Source: Platerodrilus igneus (lineage: Eukaryota; Arthropoda; Insecta; Coleoptera; Lycidae). Taken from it: 64,000 bases of DNA. Position numbers and translations under genes: made by a program. Location: assembly GCA_036346225.1 (NCBI GenBank), contig JARFIW010000831.1, forward strand, positions 3,596,001 to 3,660,000, in the 5' to 3' direction. Positions 12,361 to 23,916 of the stretch are shown here, piece after piece (the first letter of the stretch is position 1; every line of letters starts with the position of its first letter). The notes beneath the pieces were generated by a model. The model saw only the letters and a program-made list of their open reading frames with translations, was not told the DNA's origin and searched no databases.

Positions 12361-12505
12361 GGTTCGCAGTGGCTAAATTGGTAAGGGCATCCACGTACTA
12401 GCTTCAAGGTTAAAGGTTCAAATCCTGTCCGTGACCTTATATTTTCTTTCTTTCAATTATTGGCTGGATTTAAAGTGATTATTTAGACTTTGTACCGACT
12501 CTAAA
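12361..12505 (+). mobile_element. tRNA-derived SINE
   Basis: The head resembles a tRNA gene. An A-box-like TGGCTAAATTGG lies at 12370-12381 and a B box GGTTCAAATCC at 12415-12425, together forming an internal Pol III promoter. The tRNA-like part is followed by a body (TTTTCTTTCTTTC ... TTTAGACTTTG) that also occurs at 37109-37165 and 26231-26298. A CCA end and proper acceptor pairing are absent, so this is not a functional tRNA gene. Confidence 0.7.
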
Positions 12506-13190
12506 ATATTCGGTTCTTATAAACAATTGAATATCATTTTGATATTATAAACTATGGGTTATTATAGTTTAAATAACGCGGCTACGAGTGAATTTTACTT
12601 TTACTTAAAACTTAAAACGAAAAAATATAAAAGATTAAGAAACAAACTGAATAAATTAATACAAAAACTTAAATATGTCTATAAAACAGAGATAGAAAAA
12701 CACAGAAAAACATGTGAAGAGTACACCAAACCGTTGCTGAAGCTACCAGTGAAGTAAAACAAGAAATACAAATTACCTTCAAATTATAACTGGAAGTAAT
12801 ACTATTACAGATGACAAGAAATGGCTAACCTTTTGCCCACAGCTGCCAATATGTGCAGCAAAATTAGAAAACCAATTGATTAATCATAACTTTGATAAAA
12901 AACAATAGTTTCATCTACATTCTTAGAACCAATTGAGGTAAAAGAGCTAATTGAACTTATAAATTCATTTAAAAATAATAGTTCCACAGGTACGGATAGA
13001 ATTGACGCCAAAACTATTAAATTTGTCCAATCATATTTATTCAAGCATCTAAAACACGTCTAACTCTAAAGTGGTATAGTACCAACGCATTTTAAAACTG
13101 CCATAAACCACTATAGAGCAATAAGTGTAAGATAGAATTTTGCCAAAATTTTTGACACGCGTTTGAAGAACAGAATAGTAAATTTTTTAA

Positions 13191-13789
13191 TCTTACTGAA
13201 AACTCTTTTTTGCACTAACAACAGCTCTTTATTATGAATTGATTATACAAGATAAGTTTTCTTACTCGTAAATACAGTGAAATTCTAAACTACTCACTCA
13301 GGACGATTGCTTTCTAGCTAATGGCTAACAGTACAAATTCTAACTTCTTAAAGCTAGAATGCTATCTTCATAATTACTATCTAAGCACTATAATTAATTA
13401 TAAGAGCACTAAGTGTTAATCCCTACAATAATTTAGATCACAGAGCTATTCTTTTTAACAGTATGTTACCACTAATTTATCTTATATCACGACAAGAGAC
13501 GAATAAAAACTAGTATTATAATCAAAATTTGAATTTAAACTAAACACAAATCTCCGTGAACATCAATTTATTTCCATAATCTATAGTTATGGACTATTCT
13601 AAAACATACTAGAATTTAGTAAATGACATCTAGAAGGTTCCTATTGTAAGTTTAATTAAGTTAATTAATTCCATCCGCAGATATCATGCCACAAGGTGAC
13701 TGCCAATCTTCTTTTGTGTACAAGTGTTTCGTTTACGTTCAGCTGTATTATTCTCGTCAAGGGTGGACTAAGTGACGGCGATGCCTCGA
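13191..13789. mobile_element. Unassigned ~0.6 kb insertion in the LINE
   Basis: LINE coding sequence stops at 13190 and resumes at about 13790 with the expected next residues (YNIISKNQ), so about 599 bp is foreign. On the minus strand an AATAAAGAGCTG sequence near the left end looks like a polyadenylation region, suggesting a solo LTR or other retroelement fragment in minus orientation. I found no clear target duplication or terminal motif. Confidence 0.45.
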
Positions 13790-14371
13790 TACAATATTAT
13801 ATCAAAAAATCAATTCCGATTTGTTAATAGATTGAACACCAAATGCACTATTTATAAATTAACAAAAATAATAACTGATAACCTCGAAAATGAAAAATGC
13901 TTAGAAATATTTATATCCGCAAATGCTTTTGATGTAGTTTCTCATGATATACTTTTGAAAATACTTCATGCATATGGAGTTAGAGGAATATCGAAAATCG
14001 TTTTTAAGAGGTATCTTACAAACAGAAACCAAATACTAAAAATCAGAGGCACACATAGTGACCTGTAAGAGGTCCCTATTAGGCATACCCCAAGGCACAA
14101 TGCAGTACTTAGTCAGATGTACAAGGCCTTTCAAGTATTGTAATAAACAAAACCATAGACTATTTAGATAGTTTTAAATTAACTTTAAATACAGACAAAA
14201 CACAGTACGTTGCATTCTCCTTAATTGCAGCTAATAGACCAAATTTTGATAGAATAATAAATAGTAAAATAGGGAAAGTGGACGTTACTAAACAATTTAA
14301 AATGGAAACACCACATCCATAAGCTAATTAGTAACCTTCGAAGAATAATAAGCAAATTCTAAACACTACGC

Positions 14372-14904
14372 GAGTTATGTATCCCCAACCCATATATGTA
14401 CAAATAAATAGAAATTATTAAAAAATCAGTAAGAAACTTAAGTTAGACGCAACATTTTAATTTCAAGAATAAATCAGAAAGGTTATTAAAAGTTCACAAG
14501 CAAGTTGTGAGAACGGATGTAATACATTGTATTCCAGACGTAAGTGATACTGCAGGTGCAGGTTACAGACGGTTAAGAAACCGCAATTACTTTGAAAATA
14601 AGATTGCTACATTGTATAATGAATAGAATTAAGAAATAAGCAGACATGAGCTCTACAAGTTTCCACAGACATGTGAAGGGCAGGGACAACATAAATACCC
14701 CGGAGGCCCAAGACCATCAGTCAGTCTTGAGTATTTCAGCTACTCACCCTAATATAAATTCAATTGTTATTTAATTTTTTACCTAGAATATTTTAAATCA
14801 AGTTTGTCAAAATTCCATTATAATTTCTGTTTAAGAAATAAAAATTGTTACAAGTTTTGGAAGAAGTTTTTAAAAAAACCGTTCCCAAGGCCCAAAACGT
14901 AACT
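14372..14904 (+). mobile_element. Solo LTR of the errantivirus family
   Basis: The sequence starts AGTTATGTATCC and ends CGTAACT. It is the reverse-complement orientation of the LTRs at 26357-26880 and 36310-36860, with clear similarity along its length (for example GGACAACATAAATA, the GTGAGAACGGATG block and the terminal palindrome). The flanking four bases are CGCG on the left and CGTG on the right, a 4 bp target duplication with one transition. No internal sequence is present, so it formed by LTR-LTR recombination. Confidence 0.85.
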
Positions 14905-15235
14905 CGTGTAATGCTTCTTATTGTTTACAAAACTATAGTTCAGTCAGTATCAAGATACGGAATATGTGCTTGGAGAGGTATCGTAAAACTGCAGTGACCC
15001 CATTGTAAAATTACATACTAAAAATTATATACCCGAAAAGTACACTCTATCACAAAAAACAGCATTACAATACAGATATCTTGAATACACGTTCACTGTA
15101 TATAGTCGCCAACTGTACATTCCTTTACCAAAAAGGCAAATAAAAAAAATAGATTGATCACACACTTGATAGAAAAAATAAACACCTTCTTTTACCGCAA
15201 ATCACACCAATATTAATCAACGTCAGCGTCAGTGG

Positions 15236-15600
15236 AACAAAAAGTTTCAGATGGTGTTTCCGGTAAACGACTGATGAAATAAGTGTTAACGAACTAGCTC
15301 TGAATTTCATTTCAGCGTTTGAGCAATAAGCATTGGGTGGGGGTCAAGGTAAAGCTAAAACAAAACCAAGTAGATAAAAGAAAGTTGAGCGCCACTGCAC
15401 GTAAATATATTAAAACAAATAGTTAACCTAGAAGTGGTGCAGAAACCTAGGCATCACCTATGGTAATGCCAATCGATTATAACGAACATGGTGGTTATAC
15501 GTGAAAGAAACAGATTCTAGTGGAATTCAAACACCAGGTCTCAACTTGCGTCTTAAAATTTAAAATTAAAACCACGCCAATCTGAAGTGACTATTGTAGT
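15236..15600. other. Non-coding or unassigned stretch
   Basis: This is the sequence between the LINE relic and the Ty3/gypsy pol relic. It may be decayed upstream pol sequence of the latter; no motif is readable. Confidence 0.4.
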
Positions 15601-15604
15601 TTAG

Positions 15605-16808
15605 AAACTTCAAAGGGCAAATTGTCAGATGGATAGAAAGGATTGAGAAGTATGACTACGACACGGGGTACCGTGCTGGTACAAGTCATCGTAATGCGGA
15701 TGCGCTTTCGAGGCGGTTTTGCACCGAAGATTGTGTATCATTGTTCACGGTTGGAAACAAAATGTGACCTACTTGGTCGGATACTATGATCAACGATTTG
15801 CAGTCTTTACAGATGCAAACGGAACAGGAGAATGACAAAGACCTATGTGCCATTTTCGCTTGGAATGCCAAAAGAGAACGCCCCTTCTGGCAGGACATTA
15901 ACCCGTTGAGTAGCACCCAGAAGTCGTACTGGGCAAAATGGAATTCCTTGAAAGTAGAGAGTGGGATTTTGGTGCGATTCTTGGAGAATGGAGATGGATC
16001 CGTGAGTAGATTTGAGGTGGCGGTTTCATAAACGCCGAGTGTTGGAAGTTTTAGGACATCTGCACAATGGGACCTCTGGAGCACATTTTATCGTTAACAA
16101 GACTGGAGAAAGTCCGAGCAAGATTTTACTGGGCAGGCTGCAAGGACGATGTAACGCTGTAAACTATGTGCACCATTGGGAAACCGTAAGGTTCCAATGA
16201 GGCAATGAAACGGTGGCAATCGATATTGCCGGTCCATTCCCTGAGACCGATCCCGGGAATAAGTAAATCTTGGTAGCCATGAACTATTTTATATAATGAA
16301 GCGATGTTATACTAAATCAGGGCGCTACAACTGTCGCTGACGTAATGGTAAAGGAATTGTTCTACCGTTTTGGAATTCCTATAGACTAGCATTCCTATCA
16401 GGACCAAAATTTTGAGTCAACGTTATTTCAAAAAGTTTGCTGGTTGCTGGAGATGAGAAAGACCAGAACAACAACATTGCACTTGCAATTCAAAGGTATG
16501 GTAGAACGCATGGACCGCACATCTATTTTTATTGGCATATCGGTCTTCGATTCATTAGAGCACTGGACAGACACCTGCGTGTGCTATGCTGGCACGCGAG
16601 ATACATCTACCGTATGATTTAAAGTTTGGGTGTAAGCCGGGAGATGATATCGTTGGCGAGAGTTAAATCGAGAAGCTCAAGCGTAAGATGCACGACATCC
16701 ATGGTGACTTGCTCGGACACGATGTAATGAAATGGAGCGGTTGAATGATTAATTTTCCTGCACTACCTATTTACGAAAAAGCTAATGGGGACTACAAAAA
16801 CGTGAATG
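15605..16808 (+). pseudogene. Ty3/gypsy pol relic: RNase H end and integrase
   Basis: Readable blocks are RWIERIEKYDYDTGYRAG and HRNADALSRRF (15630-15715, the end of RNase H), a region matching the linker to integrase (SSTQKSYWAKWNSLK, about 15910), VAIDIAGPFPETDPGNK with the first catalytic Asp (about 16215), an ELFYRFGIP block (about 16355) and a KRKMHDIHGD-like block (about 16680). Frames change at least five times and several stops occur. LTRs and the gag, protease and RT parts are not visible. The mariner at 16811 is inserted at its 3' side. Confidence 0.7.
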
Positions 16809-16810
16809 TA

Positions 16811-18114
16811 CATGGTGTGGCAATTACATAGTGAGAACTTGTTTCTAGCTCCTGAAATCTTGAAAACTTGTTGACGTAAAGTTCACGAGCTTATACACAA
16901 GTCTGCCAAGTTTGATAGTGATTGGTGTTAGATTTCGTGCCCTACGATTTTTTACAGTTGGTAGTGTAGTGTCATAACGTACAAAAATGTGTGACGTGAA
17001 AAACGAGCAACGAATCGTCATCAACTTTCTGGTGAAATTTGGCGAAAAACCGGCCGAAATGTTTCGTAAATTGTAACGTGTATTTGGTAATGATTGCTTA
17101 TCTAAACCACGTGTGTACGAATGGGCTGCATGTTTTGCATCAGGTCGAGAATCGACGCAAGACGATGCAACGTTAGGTGCCCCTAAAATCGTGCACACTA
17201 GGCAAAACATCGAACGTTTGAGAGTGTTGGTGCGGACAGATCGACGCCTCACACTCCGAATGATGTTAAATGAACTCGGTATTAAAAGAAACCATCCGCC
17301 ATATGTTAGGCGATGATTTATAGATGCGCAAACTCTGTGCAAAGCTTGTTCCGAAAGTGCTGACGGCGGAGCAAGATGAATCGCGACGGTCGACTTGTGA
17401 GGACTTTTTTGAACGAATTCAAAGTGAAGGGCGTGACTGGATGAATTCGATTATTACGACAGATGAAAGTTGGGTATATCAATATGACCCTGAGACTCGT
17501 CGACAGAGCAAACTGTGAGCTGAAGAAGGGGCAGAGCGTCCCACAAAAGTCCGGATGTATAAAAGCCAAATTAAGGTAATTCTCATTTGTTTTTTCGATA
17601 TTAGGGGTATTGTGCATCAAGAATTTCTTCCTAATGGTCAAACGGTGATTTGGTATTTTATATTGAAGTTCTTAAGCGATTGTGCCATAGAATGTTTCGT
17701 GTGAAGCCGAATTTAGCCTAAAATGGTTGGATCGATCACCATGACAATGCGCCTGCTTACACATCATTAAAAGTTAAGCAGTTTTTGATCAGTAGGAACA
17801 TATCAACGCTCCCTCGCCCTCCGTACAGCTTTAATCTGGCTCTACTGGACTTCTGGCTATTTCCAAAGTTGAAGGAACCAATGATAGGACGTCGCTAAGA
17901 GGATTTGGAGAACATTCAACCTGCCGTAACGTCGGTGCTGAAGAGTTTAACTTCTGGAGACTTCCAGGGGTGCTTTCAGAAATGGAAAAAACATTGGACC
18001 AAGTGTGTTAGACTCGGAGGAGAGTAGTGTGAAGGCGTGGGTGCATAAATCATTGTAAATACTAAATAAATGTTTTAAAATTAAAAATTTTCGTTATTTA
18101 ATTGCCACACCTCG
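16811..18114 (+). mobile_element. Mariner transposon with intact termini
   Basis: The left end CATGGTGTGGCAATTACATAG and the right end (reverse complement CGAGGTGTGGCAATTAAATAA) form imperfect terminal inverted repeats. TA flanks lie on both sides (16809-16810 and 18115-18116), the hallmark TA target duplication. The 1304 bp length is typical of full-length mariners. Confidence 0.9.
16987..18027 (+). pseudogene. Mariner transposase, inactivated
   Basis: The ATG at 16987 lies about 176 bp inside the left end, as expected. The N-terminal helix-turn-helix domain, the first catalytic Asp in TTDESWVYQYDPETR (about 17460), the second in HHDNAPAYT (about 17740) and the third in LLDFWLFPKLK (about 17850) are all readable. 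The C-terminal end, CVRLGGE then stop, is at 18027. Stops and frameshifts interrupt it: a TAA after codon 29, a frame change near 17320 and stops around 17520 and 17720. The usual SPDLAP motif reads SFNLAL. The element could at most be mobilised in trans. Confidence 0.88.
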
Positions 18115-18116
18115 TA

Positions 18117-19147
18117 TTTTCGATAGACAGATAATATCTTTTGTAGTTGTGAAACACCTTAGGTACTTTTTTTGTACCTCAGTTTTCAATCCCCTTATAA
18201 TGAAAGGAATACGACAGTCTTCCGACTAAGCTAGGGGTCTATTCCTCGGGTAGAGCTTATGAGGAGTGATCATGGGTTTCACAACAAAAATATTGTTTTG
18301 TGTACTGACTTTCAAATAAAAATAGGGGGTGCAAAAAAAGCGCCACCAAGTCCTAGTATTGATAAGGCATGAGTTACCCTAAGGGCGAACTTGGAAAACC
18401 TCAGGGGGAAAAACGCTTTAACTGCAAAAACGCAGAATCTGAAAGAAAACATAGTTATTAGAATAACGAAGGATGCAAGAGATACACTCTTGCTACGTTA
18501 TACAGTAAAGAGAAAAAGAGTCGTTACTAATACATATAATTTAAACATAAATAGCAAAAGGAGATTTATATATCAAGCTTCTTGAAAGCGCTGTTTAGTA
18601 CTTCTTTATTGAGTCACAGCTAATAACCTTATTCTTCATATAAAGAGATATATGCTCTTTTAACTTATTTTTCTCTACTTTTGGGCGCACTTGTCCAAAA
18701 TAAAACAGCTGTTCCATTAAATCAAGTGATTGTTCTTTAATTATATTTACCTTTATTCTGTTGTAAAATTCATAAACAAAAATGTACAATAAGTACGTGG
18801 TCTAATCTTTTAGACTCTGATATGTAAATATAATAATTTTGATAATTTCAACAAAGAATTAAACATAACCGTAAAGTTTTTGTACCCAAAATACACAGAT
18901 CTGCTTACCTTGGTTTACAGATACCATAAACTCAATGCTAAATAAAATTAATTTTCGTGATTAATTTCTATATTGCTCAACTGAATGAATATGCTTTTCT
19001 AGTTTAAATAAGTAAATTAATAATTTTAAATAATTTTGTAGTAAGTTCTAACGTAAGTAATAATTTATATGTTATAACGAAATCCAAACAGAAATTCTCT
19101 CAATTTCCTCGTAACCTAATATTAAGTATTAGTTCCATTGTCAAGTT
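18117..19147. other. Non-coding stretch
   Basis: The first ~200 bp may be 3' sequence of the interrupted Ty3/gypsy relic. No LTR pair or gene is recognisable. Short frames at 18391 and 18595 have no motif. Confidence 0.5.
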
Positions 19148-19151
19148 ATTT

Positions 19152-19347
19152 ATGATAACAATCAAGACACTCGAACAAGTTACTTTATTTACATGTTGAC
19201 TTTTCAACACGATTTTGAGTAATTATACCATCACTAAAAATATCTATATCAAGATATGCAGCGACCACCGGCATCCATCATAGATACTGCCTGACCCCTC
19301 TTATTATTGATCAAGGTTGTGGTTAGGAACACGAGGTGACGGCAACA
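19152..19347 (-). repeat. 3' LTR of the Ty3/gypsy element
   Basis: This 196 bp LTR reads TGTTGCCGTCACC ... GATTGTTATCA on the minus strand, with TG/CA ends. It lacks about 20 bp (CAGTGACGTCATCTCCCTC) found in the 5' LTR and has no AT microsatellite. Confidence 0.92.
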
Positions 19348-19570
19348 CTCGGCCATTCTGACTGGATGATGGTCGCCCTAATCTGTAAAACACTTCATTA
19401 GTGCAATTACTACTACTATGGTACTGTTTAGCACAGCTACAAATTAATGCCCAGGGTTGCCATTCCGACGGTAACCTGTCACTCATGTATGGCAGCCCGA
19501 TGGCGTAACAAAAGTTTGCGGACGTCATCCCGACGGTGATTGAACACCCAAGGAGAACAATCCAGGCGGC

Positions 19571-19718
19571 GTACTAAAACGTGGCCCAGGGGTAGCTAGC
19601 CCGAGGACAAGTTAATGTCCAGGGATAGACTAGTACCGACGGCATCTTAAAACCTGGCCCAGGGACAGTTAGCCCGACGACAATCTAATGTCCAGGGATA
19701 GACTGGTCCCGACGGCTT
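19571..19718. repeat. Two ~74 bp tandem units in the 3' untranslated region
   Basis: Two adjacent units share TGGCCCAGGG, TTAATGTCCAGGGATAGACT-like and CCGACGGC blocks. They lie between the integrase stop and the 3' LTR, where Ty3 elements often carry short internal repeats. Confidence 0.75.
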
Positions 19719-19728
19719 AACATACCTC

Positions 19729-20655
19729 CTATATATTGCTGAAAGTGACCCACATTTTAATCTGCTTCGCAGCATATACACCACTGTAAGAGGTTCTCGA
19801 TCTGGTCGAACCTAGAATATCGGTTACCTCATGCTGGTCATTTCCCAACACTTTTAAGACCGTAAACGGCCGTTTCCACCTGGGCAGTAGCTTACGACTT
19901 TTACCAGTGCCGATGATGTAGGAAATCTTTACACGCACCAACACGCCTTCCGAATAAAACCTCAGATCTGCTCTGTGTGAGTCAAACTTTGCTTTTTGGT
20001 GGGTCTGATCGCGCCCTATCCGTTCACTAACAGAGTTACGGAACTGCAAAACGTCGACTGCTCCGCAAGATTCCAAGAATCCAGCATTCTGTGGTCCTGA
20101 GCGATAACCAACAAGTGCCTCAGAGGGTGTAGTGGCAATGGCTCTATTTAACGTATTATTAAGACCCACCTGAATGTAGGGAACGTTCTCGTCCCATTCC
20201 TGATCCTCGTCGTCTGCACCCATAGTCGCTAGACTATCCAGCACAGTTCTATTGTACCGTTCAACTTGACAGTTTCCACGAGGCATTGTAACGGCATTGT
20301 GGTGTAACTGTATCTGCCTTTCAGTGCAAAACGTTGTTAATTTTGTGGCAGTAAATGATTTGCCTTGGTCGCAAATTAGACGCTTAGGCACCCCAAAAAT
20401 TTTAATAATGCTATTCAGCTCTAGTATAACGTGCCTAGTTTTAGTATTTTTGACAGGCTTGATAAAACAGAATTTCGTGAACGCATCAATGGTAACTAGA
20501 ACGTAACTATTTCCCTGCGTAGATTTGCAAAAGGGACCCAGGTGGTCCACATGAATAGTATGAAATGAGCGAGGGATTTTCTCTATGGGGCACAAGTATC
20601 CTGGCCGCTTTCCAGATGGAACTTTGTAATACATGCAATTGATACACGCCTGCAA
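19729..20655 (-). CDS. Ty3/gypsy integrase
   Basis: This 308-residue open frame covers the end of the HHCC zinc-binding domain (ACINC at residues 3-7), the catalytic core and the C-terminal domain. The catalytic triad is visible as D37 (HVDHLGPF), D96 (ICDQGKSF) and E132 (CQVERYNR). The second and third are separated by 35 residues, the canonical integrase spacing. The enzyme would join the cDNA to host DNA and leave short target duplications. The apparent ATG is only where the open frame begins; the real protein is part of a pol polyprotein that continues upstream into RNase H but is broken there. It is the best preserved coding region in the window. Confidence 0.9.
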   Translation of the reverse strand: MQACINCMYYKVPSGKRPGYLCPIEKIPRSFHTIHVDHLGPFCKSTQGNSYVLVTIDAFTKFCFIKPVKNTKTRHVILELNSIIKIFGVPKRLICDQGKSFTATKLTTFCTERQIQLHHNAVTMPRGNCQVERYNRTVLDSLATMGADDEDQEWDENVPYIQVGLNNTLNRAIATTPSEALVGYRSGPQNAGFLESCGAVDVLQFRNSVSERIGRDQTHQKAKFDSHRADLRFYSEGVLVRVKISYIIGTGKSRKLLPRWKRPFTVLKVLGNDQHEVTDILGSTRSRTSYSGVYAAKQIKMWVTFSNI

Positions 20656-20659
20656 TATT

Positions 20660-22525
20660 TTCTTATAAATTTACGCATCTTAGGGAATCAAAAACAACTA
20701 GAGACTCTTTCGAACGTCTTATCAAGCGCAAAGTGACCTATTTCATCGTGGTTAAATCGCAAAACTTGCCATCGGCATGCTTTAGGGAGTATAGCACGAT
20801 CTCCATGTTCAGTTCTGCGGTAAACTATGCTACTGCGCAGAGTGTAATTGTTGAAAGTTGCTTTATTTGCATGGAGTTCACCACTCTTAGTTATTTCTTT
20901 TATAGTCGATATTTTTTATCCGCGTCTTGTGCCGCAAAAAGCCACTCATGTTCAGATATTACCGCGGCATATACCCCCCGAGAACACTCCACGCCAGGGT
21001 TTCGACTTAAATCGTCAACGTGCCCCATTTGAGTTCAAGACCTGTGGAAAATTTTGTAATCATATTCTTGGAGATCAAGAATCCATCTTCCTATGCTACG
21101 ATTCAGATCCTTTTTGGTCAGAGCACTCTTTGCGGCAGCGCAGTCGGTATATATTTTAAAAAGGACTCCGATTAAATAATGCCTAAATCGTTTCACACAA
21201 CGAACTATTGCGAGTGCTTCTAGCTCAAAGGAGTGGTACCGCTGCTCCGCAGGAGTGGTGGTCTTACTATAATACCCTATTACCTTTTGCGCCCTTCCTC
21301 AACCTGTACCAACACTCCGGTCACACCTATTTTACTGGCATCAGTGTAGAGGGCAATTTCTTTAGCATGGTCAAACAATGTCAAAACTGGAGCTGTTATC
21401 ATATAATTTTTAAGGCATACATAAGCTTCTTGTTGTTTCACCTACCAGGTCCATACTTTACCTTTCTTTAAAAGTTCTGTGAGGCATTTTGCTTTTTGCT
21501 AAAAGTTAAACACAAATTTTCGAAAATGACCAACCAATCCCAAAAATTGTCGAACCTGATGAACATCTTTAGGGATGGGGAAAGCTTGGATGGCTAGTAT
21601 CTTTGGTCGACTAGGTCTAACTTCGCCGTTTTTTACAATATATCCCAGGTATTCAATTTCACCAAACAGAAAATGGCATTTTCCTAAATTGAGGCGTACA
21701 CCATGGTTTTGTAGTTTGGATAGGACTAATTTCAACGTTATGAGACCTTCGTCAATCGTTTTTGAGGGTACTAGAACCTCATTTAAATACACTAGCGCTT
21801 CTTTGTATCTTAAGTCGCTTAAAATAGTGTCCTCGCCCGTTGGTAAACGTACGGGGCATTCGTCAACCCGAACGGGATTTTAAGGTACTCAAACTATCCT
21901 TCGGGTGTGACAAAAGTAGTGATTGGGACAGATCCTTCTGACACTCGAATCTGATGATAGCCCGATTTGCAGTAGAAAAATACTTTTGACCCGATAATCG
22001 GTCTATTAATTCCTCAATTATGGGAGAGGGTAACTTTCTTTCAGCGGTTGTCGGTTAACCATTCTATAATCCACGCACAAGCGTCGCTGGCCCGATTTAT
22101 TTTTAACTATGATAACTGGGCTTGAAAACGGTGATTAATTATTTCACGTAATCCTTTTTTCTGAGTCTGATAATCGATAAGGTTTCTGAGCGATGAGAAT
22201 TATCTGATTTCAATTTTATATTAAATTCAACGTTAATGATACAGCCTAATTCCAAAGCATCAATCGGAAAGCATGTAGGAAATTTTTCTACTATTGTTTT
22301 AATTTGCTTTTGAACATCCGGGTTATCAACACCTATTCTTATTATTTGATTTCCATGTAGGTTCGCCTGGACCACGTTAACACCCAATGCAAGTTCACTA
22401 AATATTAACGTATTGCCCATCCGACTATAATTAATACTGGAATCTTTGATGAAGTTTTGCCCGATAATGATGTCTATGCCCGGAATACATTTTGGCACTA
22501 TTAACAACGAAATGGTTAGATGCAC
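20660..22525 (-). pseudogene. Ty3/gypsy reverse transcriptase and RNase H, decayed
   Basis: The 22525-22139 frame holds the protease-RT linker (IIIGQNFI near its start). RT core pieces follow: VDYRMVN-like sequence near 22070 and, in the frame 21792-21499, a YLNEVLVPS motif in place of the catalytic YLDD box, then LNLGKCHFLFGEIEYLGYIV. Loss of one or both active-site aspartates there would itself abolish activity. RNase H sequence between about 21480 and 20660 is broken by stops. Confidence 0.8.
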
Positions 22526-22555
22526 CGAATCAATTGAAATATTACATGTAGTCAG

Positions 22556-22771
22556 TCATACATGACACTTCAATTTCGGATCCCCGAACACCATTAAAGT
22601 GATGGGTTTTGTAAGAGAGTCTGCTTTTATGTTTATTGGTTTTGCGAAACTTTCAGTTATTAAGGAGCATTTACTACCAAAATCAACGAAACAAAGTGCA
22701 TCGATTTCGTCATTAATTTGGATGGGTTTATAAAATTTGTTTTGATCACCGTCTCTTGAAATAAACAACAC
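22556..22771 (-). pseudogene. Ty3/gypsy aspartic protease fragment
   Basis: The frame contains ALCFVDFGSKCSLI, aligned with the retroviral-type active site (usually VDTGS). The active-site Thr is Phe here and the protein is cut at both ends. It lies between the gag zinc knuckles and the RT linker, as expected. Confidence 0.7.
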
Positions 22772-22809
22772 TTGTCTATTGGTGTTTGTATAATTTTTCG
22801 ATGCGCGAA

Positions 22810-23600
22810 ACCGGTTGGCTTTCGCCGCTTTTCCTAGTTCGCTTTAAGCATTTTGCAATTGCCTGTCCGCTATTACGGCAATAGTTGCAAAATAGTTTCG
22901 GACGATCAATGAATCTTGCAACCTGAGGGTAATGACGCTGTTTGTGTCCCGTTTGTTTACACCTATAACAAATCGTAGTACTATCTCGCTCATTGTTGTA
23001 TTATTTTATTCTTAAATTGTGATACATGATCACTAGACTTTCGCGAATCTGCTGGCGGTTTTTCGGATTCGAACGCTCTTAGGTACACTGTCAATTTTGA
23101 CGAGTATGCAATGTTTGCAGCCTTAATAGCGAATTTAATGTTACTGTTATCCATGCCGCCTACAATCAGATTAACTTCGTCACTACCGATTAAGTTTAGA
23201 TCTATTTTACAAATCAATAACAACATTTCAAAACAGTACTCGTAAAGGCTTTTATTAGATCTGGGTTTAAAATTTAACATTTCAGTCATAAGCACATGTA
23301 AATCACGGGTCGGCGGAAAATTTGCAATTAATAAAAGTTTCCAATCATTCCAAGATTTTGGAACACACCTTAAGCTTTTATACCAAATTTCAATAGGGCT
23401 TTTAATTTATGAATAGCTAAGTGACAGATGCTAATGTCACTCCAATTGTAAATACTTGCGTATTCGTCAACTTTACTGATCCAACAATGCACATCGTTCA
23501 CTAACGGATTGAATTCTGTATTAGCATCTCGTACTGACATACCAAACTGCGGCCTTTGCACATTGTTAAGTAAGCAAACCTGTATTTACATCACTCTGCA
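22810..23600 (-). pseudogene. Ty3/gypsy gag with decayed zinc knuckles
   Basis: Capsid-like frames lie at 23561-23370 and 23295-22990. Downstream, CYRCKQTGHKQRHY and CNYCRNSGQAIAKC (about 22975-22850) are two former CCHC knuckles, each with one metal ligand lost (the final Cys to Tyr, and the His to Gln). The capsid region is split by a frameshift near 23330. Confidence 0.75.
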
Positions 23601-23767
23601 ATTCTGGTGTATACGACCGGGTGGTATCATCGGAGTCATCAGTTTGACCTCTTCTTCTGCTTTCTCCAGAACTACGCGAAGTGTTACCACTAACACTGCA
23701 ACTAGCACGTTGTTTACTCTTACGCATCATACTTCTTGCACGATGTTTTGTACTATTTGTAATTTAG

Positions 23768-23783
23768 AGTATCCCACTTCTGA
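23768..23783 (-). other. Candidate primer binding site of the Ty3/gypsy element
   Basis: Immediately inside the 5' LTR the minus strand reads TCAGAAGTGGGATACT. This resembles the complement of a tRNA-Leu 3' region but without the terminal TGG, so the tRNA match is tentative. Confidence 0.4.
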
Positions 23784-23868
23784 TGATAACAATCAAGACA
23801 CTCGAACAAGTAACTTTATTTACGCGTTGACTTTACAACACGATTTTGAGTAATCATACCGTCACTAA

Positions 23869-23916
<48 letters not shown>

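Larger units (their letters stand above)
12554..15235 (+). mobile_element. CR1/Jockey-like LINE relic, split by two insertions
   Basis: RT-type coding blocks lie in three pieces: 12554-13190, 13790-14371 and 14905-15235. They include a GTDRI-like finger motif (about 12990), NQFRFV and SHDILLKILHAYGVRGI (13810-14000), LKWKHHIHKLISNLRR (about 14310), then VQSVSRYGICAW (about 14940) and a C-terminal ITHLIEKINTFF-like block. These are characteristic of CR1/Jockey-group RTs. The catalytic YxDD region is not intact: sequence between about 14080 and 14150 is deleted. Breaks are due to an unassigned insertion (13191-13789) and a solo LTR (14372-14904). Confidence 0.7.

Noticed and set aside
12361..12436. 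Functional tRNA gene
   Set aside because: A and B boxes are present but the acceptor stem does not pair properly, and the sequence runs into a repeat body shared with two other loci, so it is a SINE head.
15340..15400. Histone H2A-like N-terminus (GGGQGKAKTK)
   Set aside because: Only about ten low-complexity Lys/Gly residues match; a stop follows and no globular H2A sequence appears in any frame.
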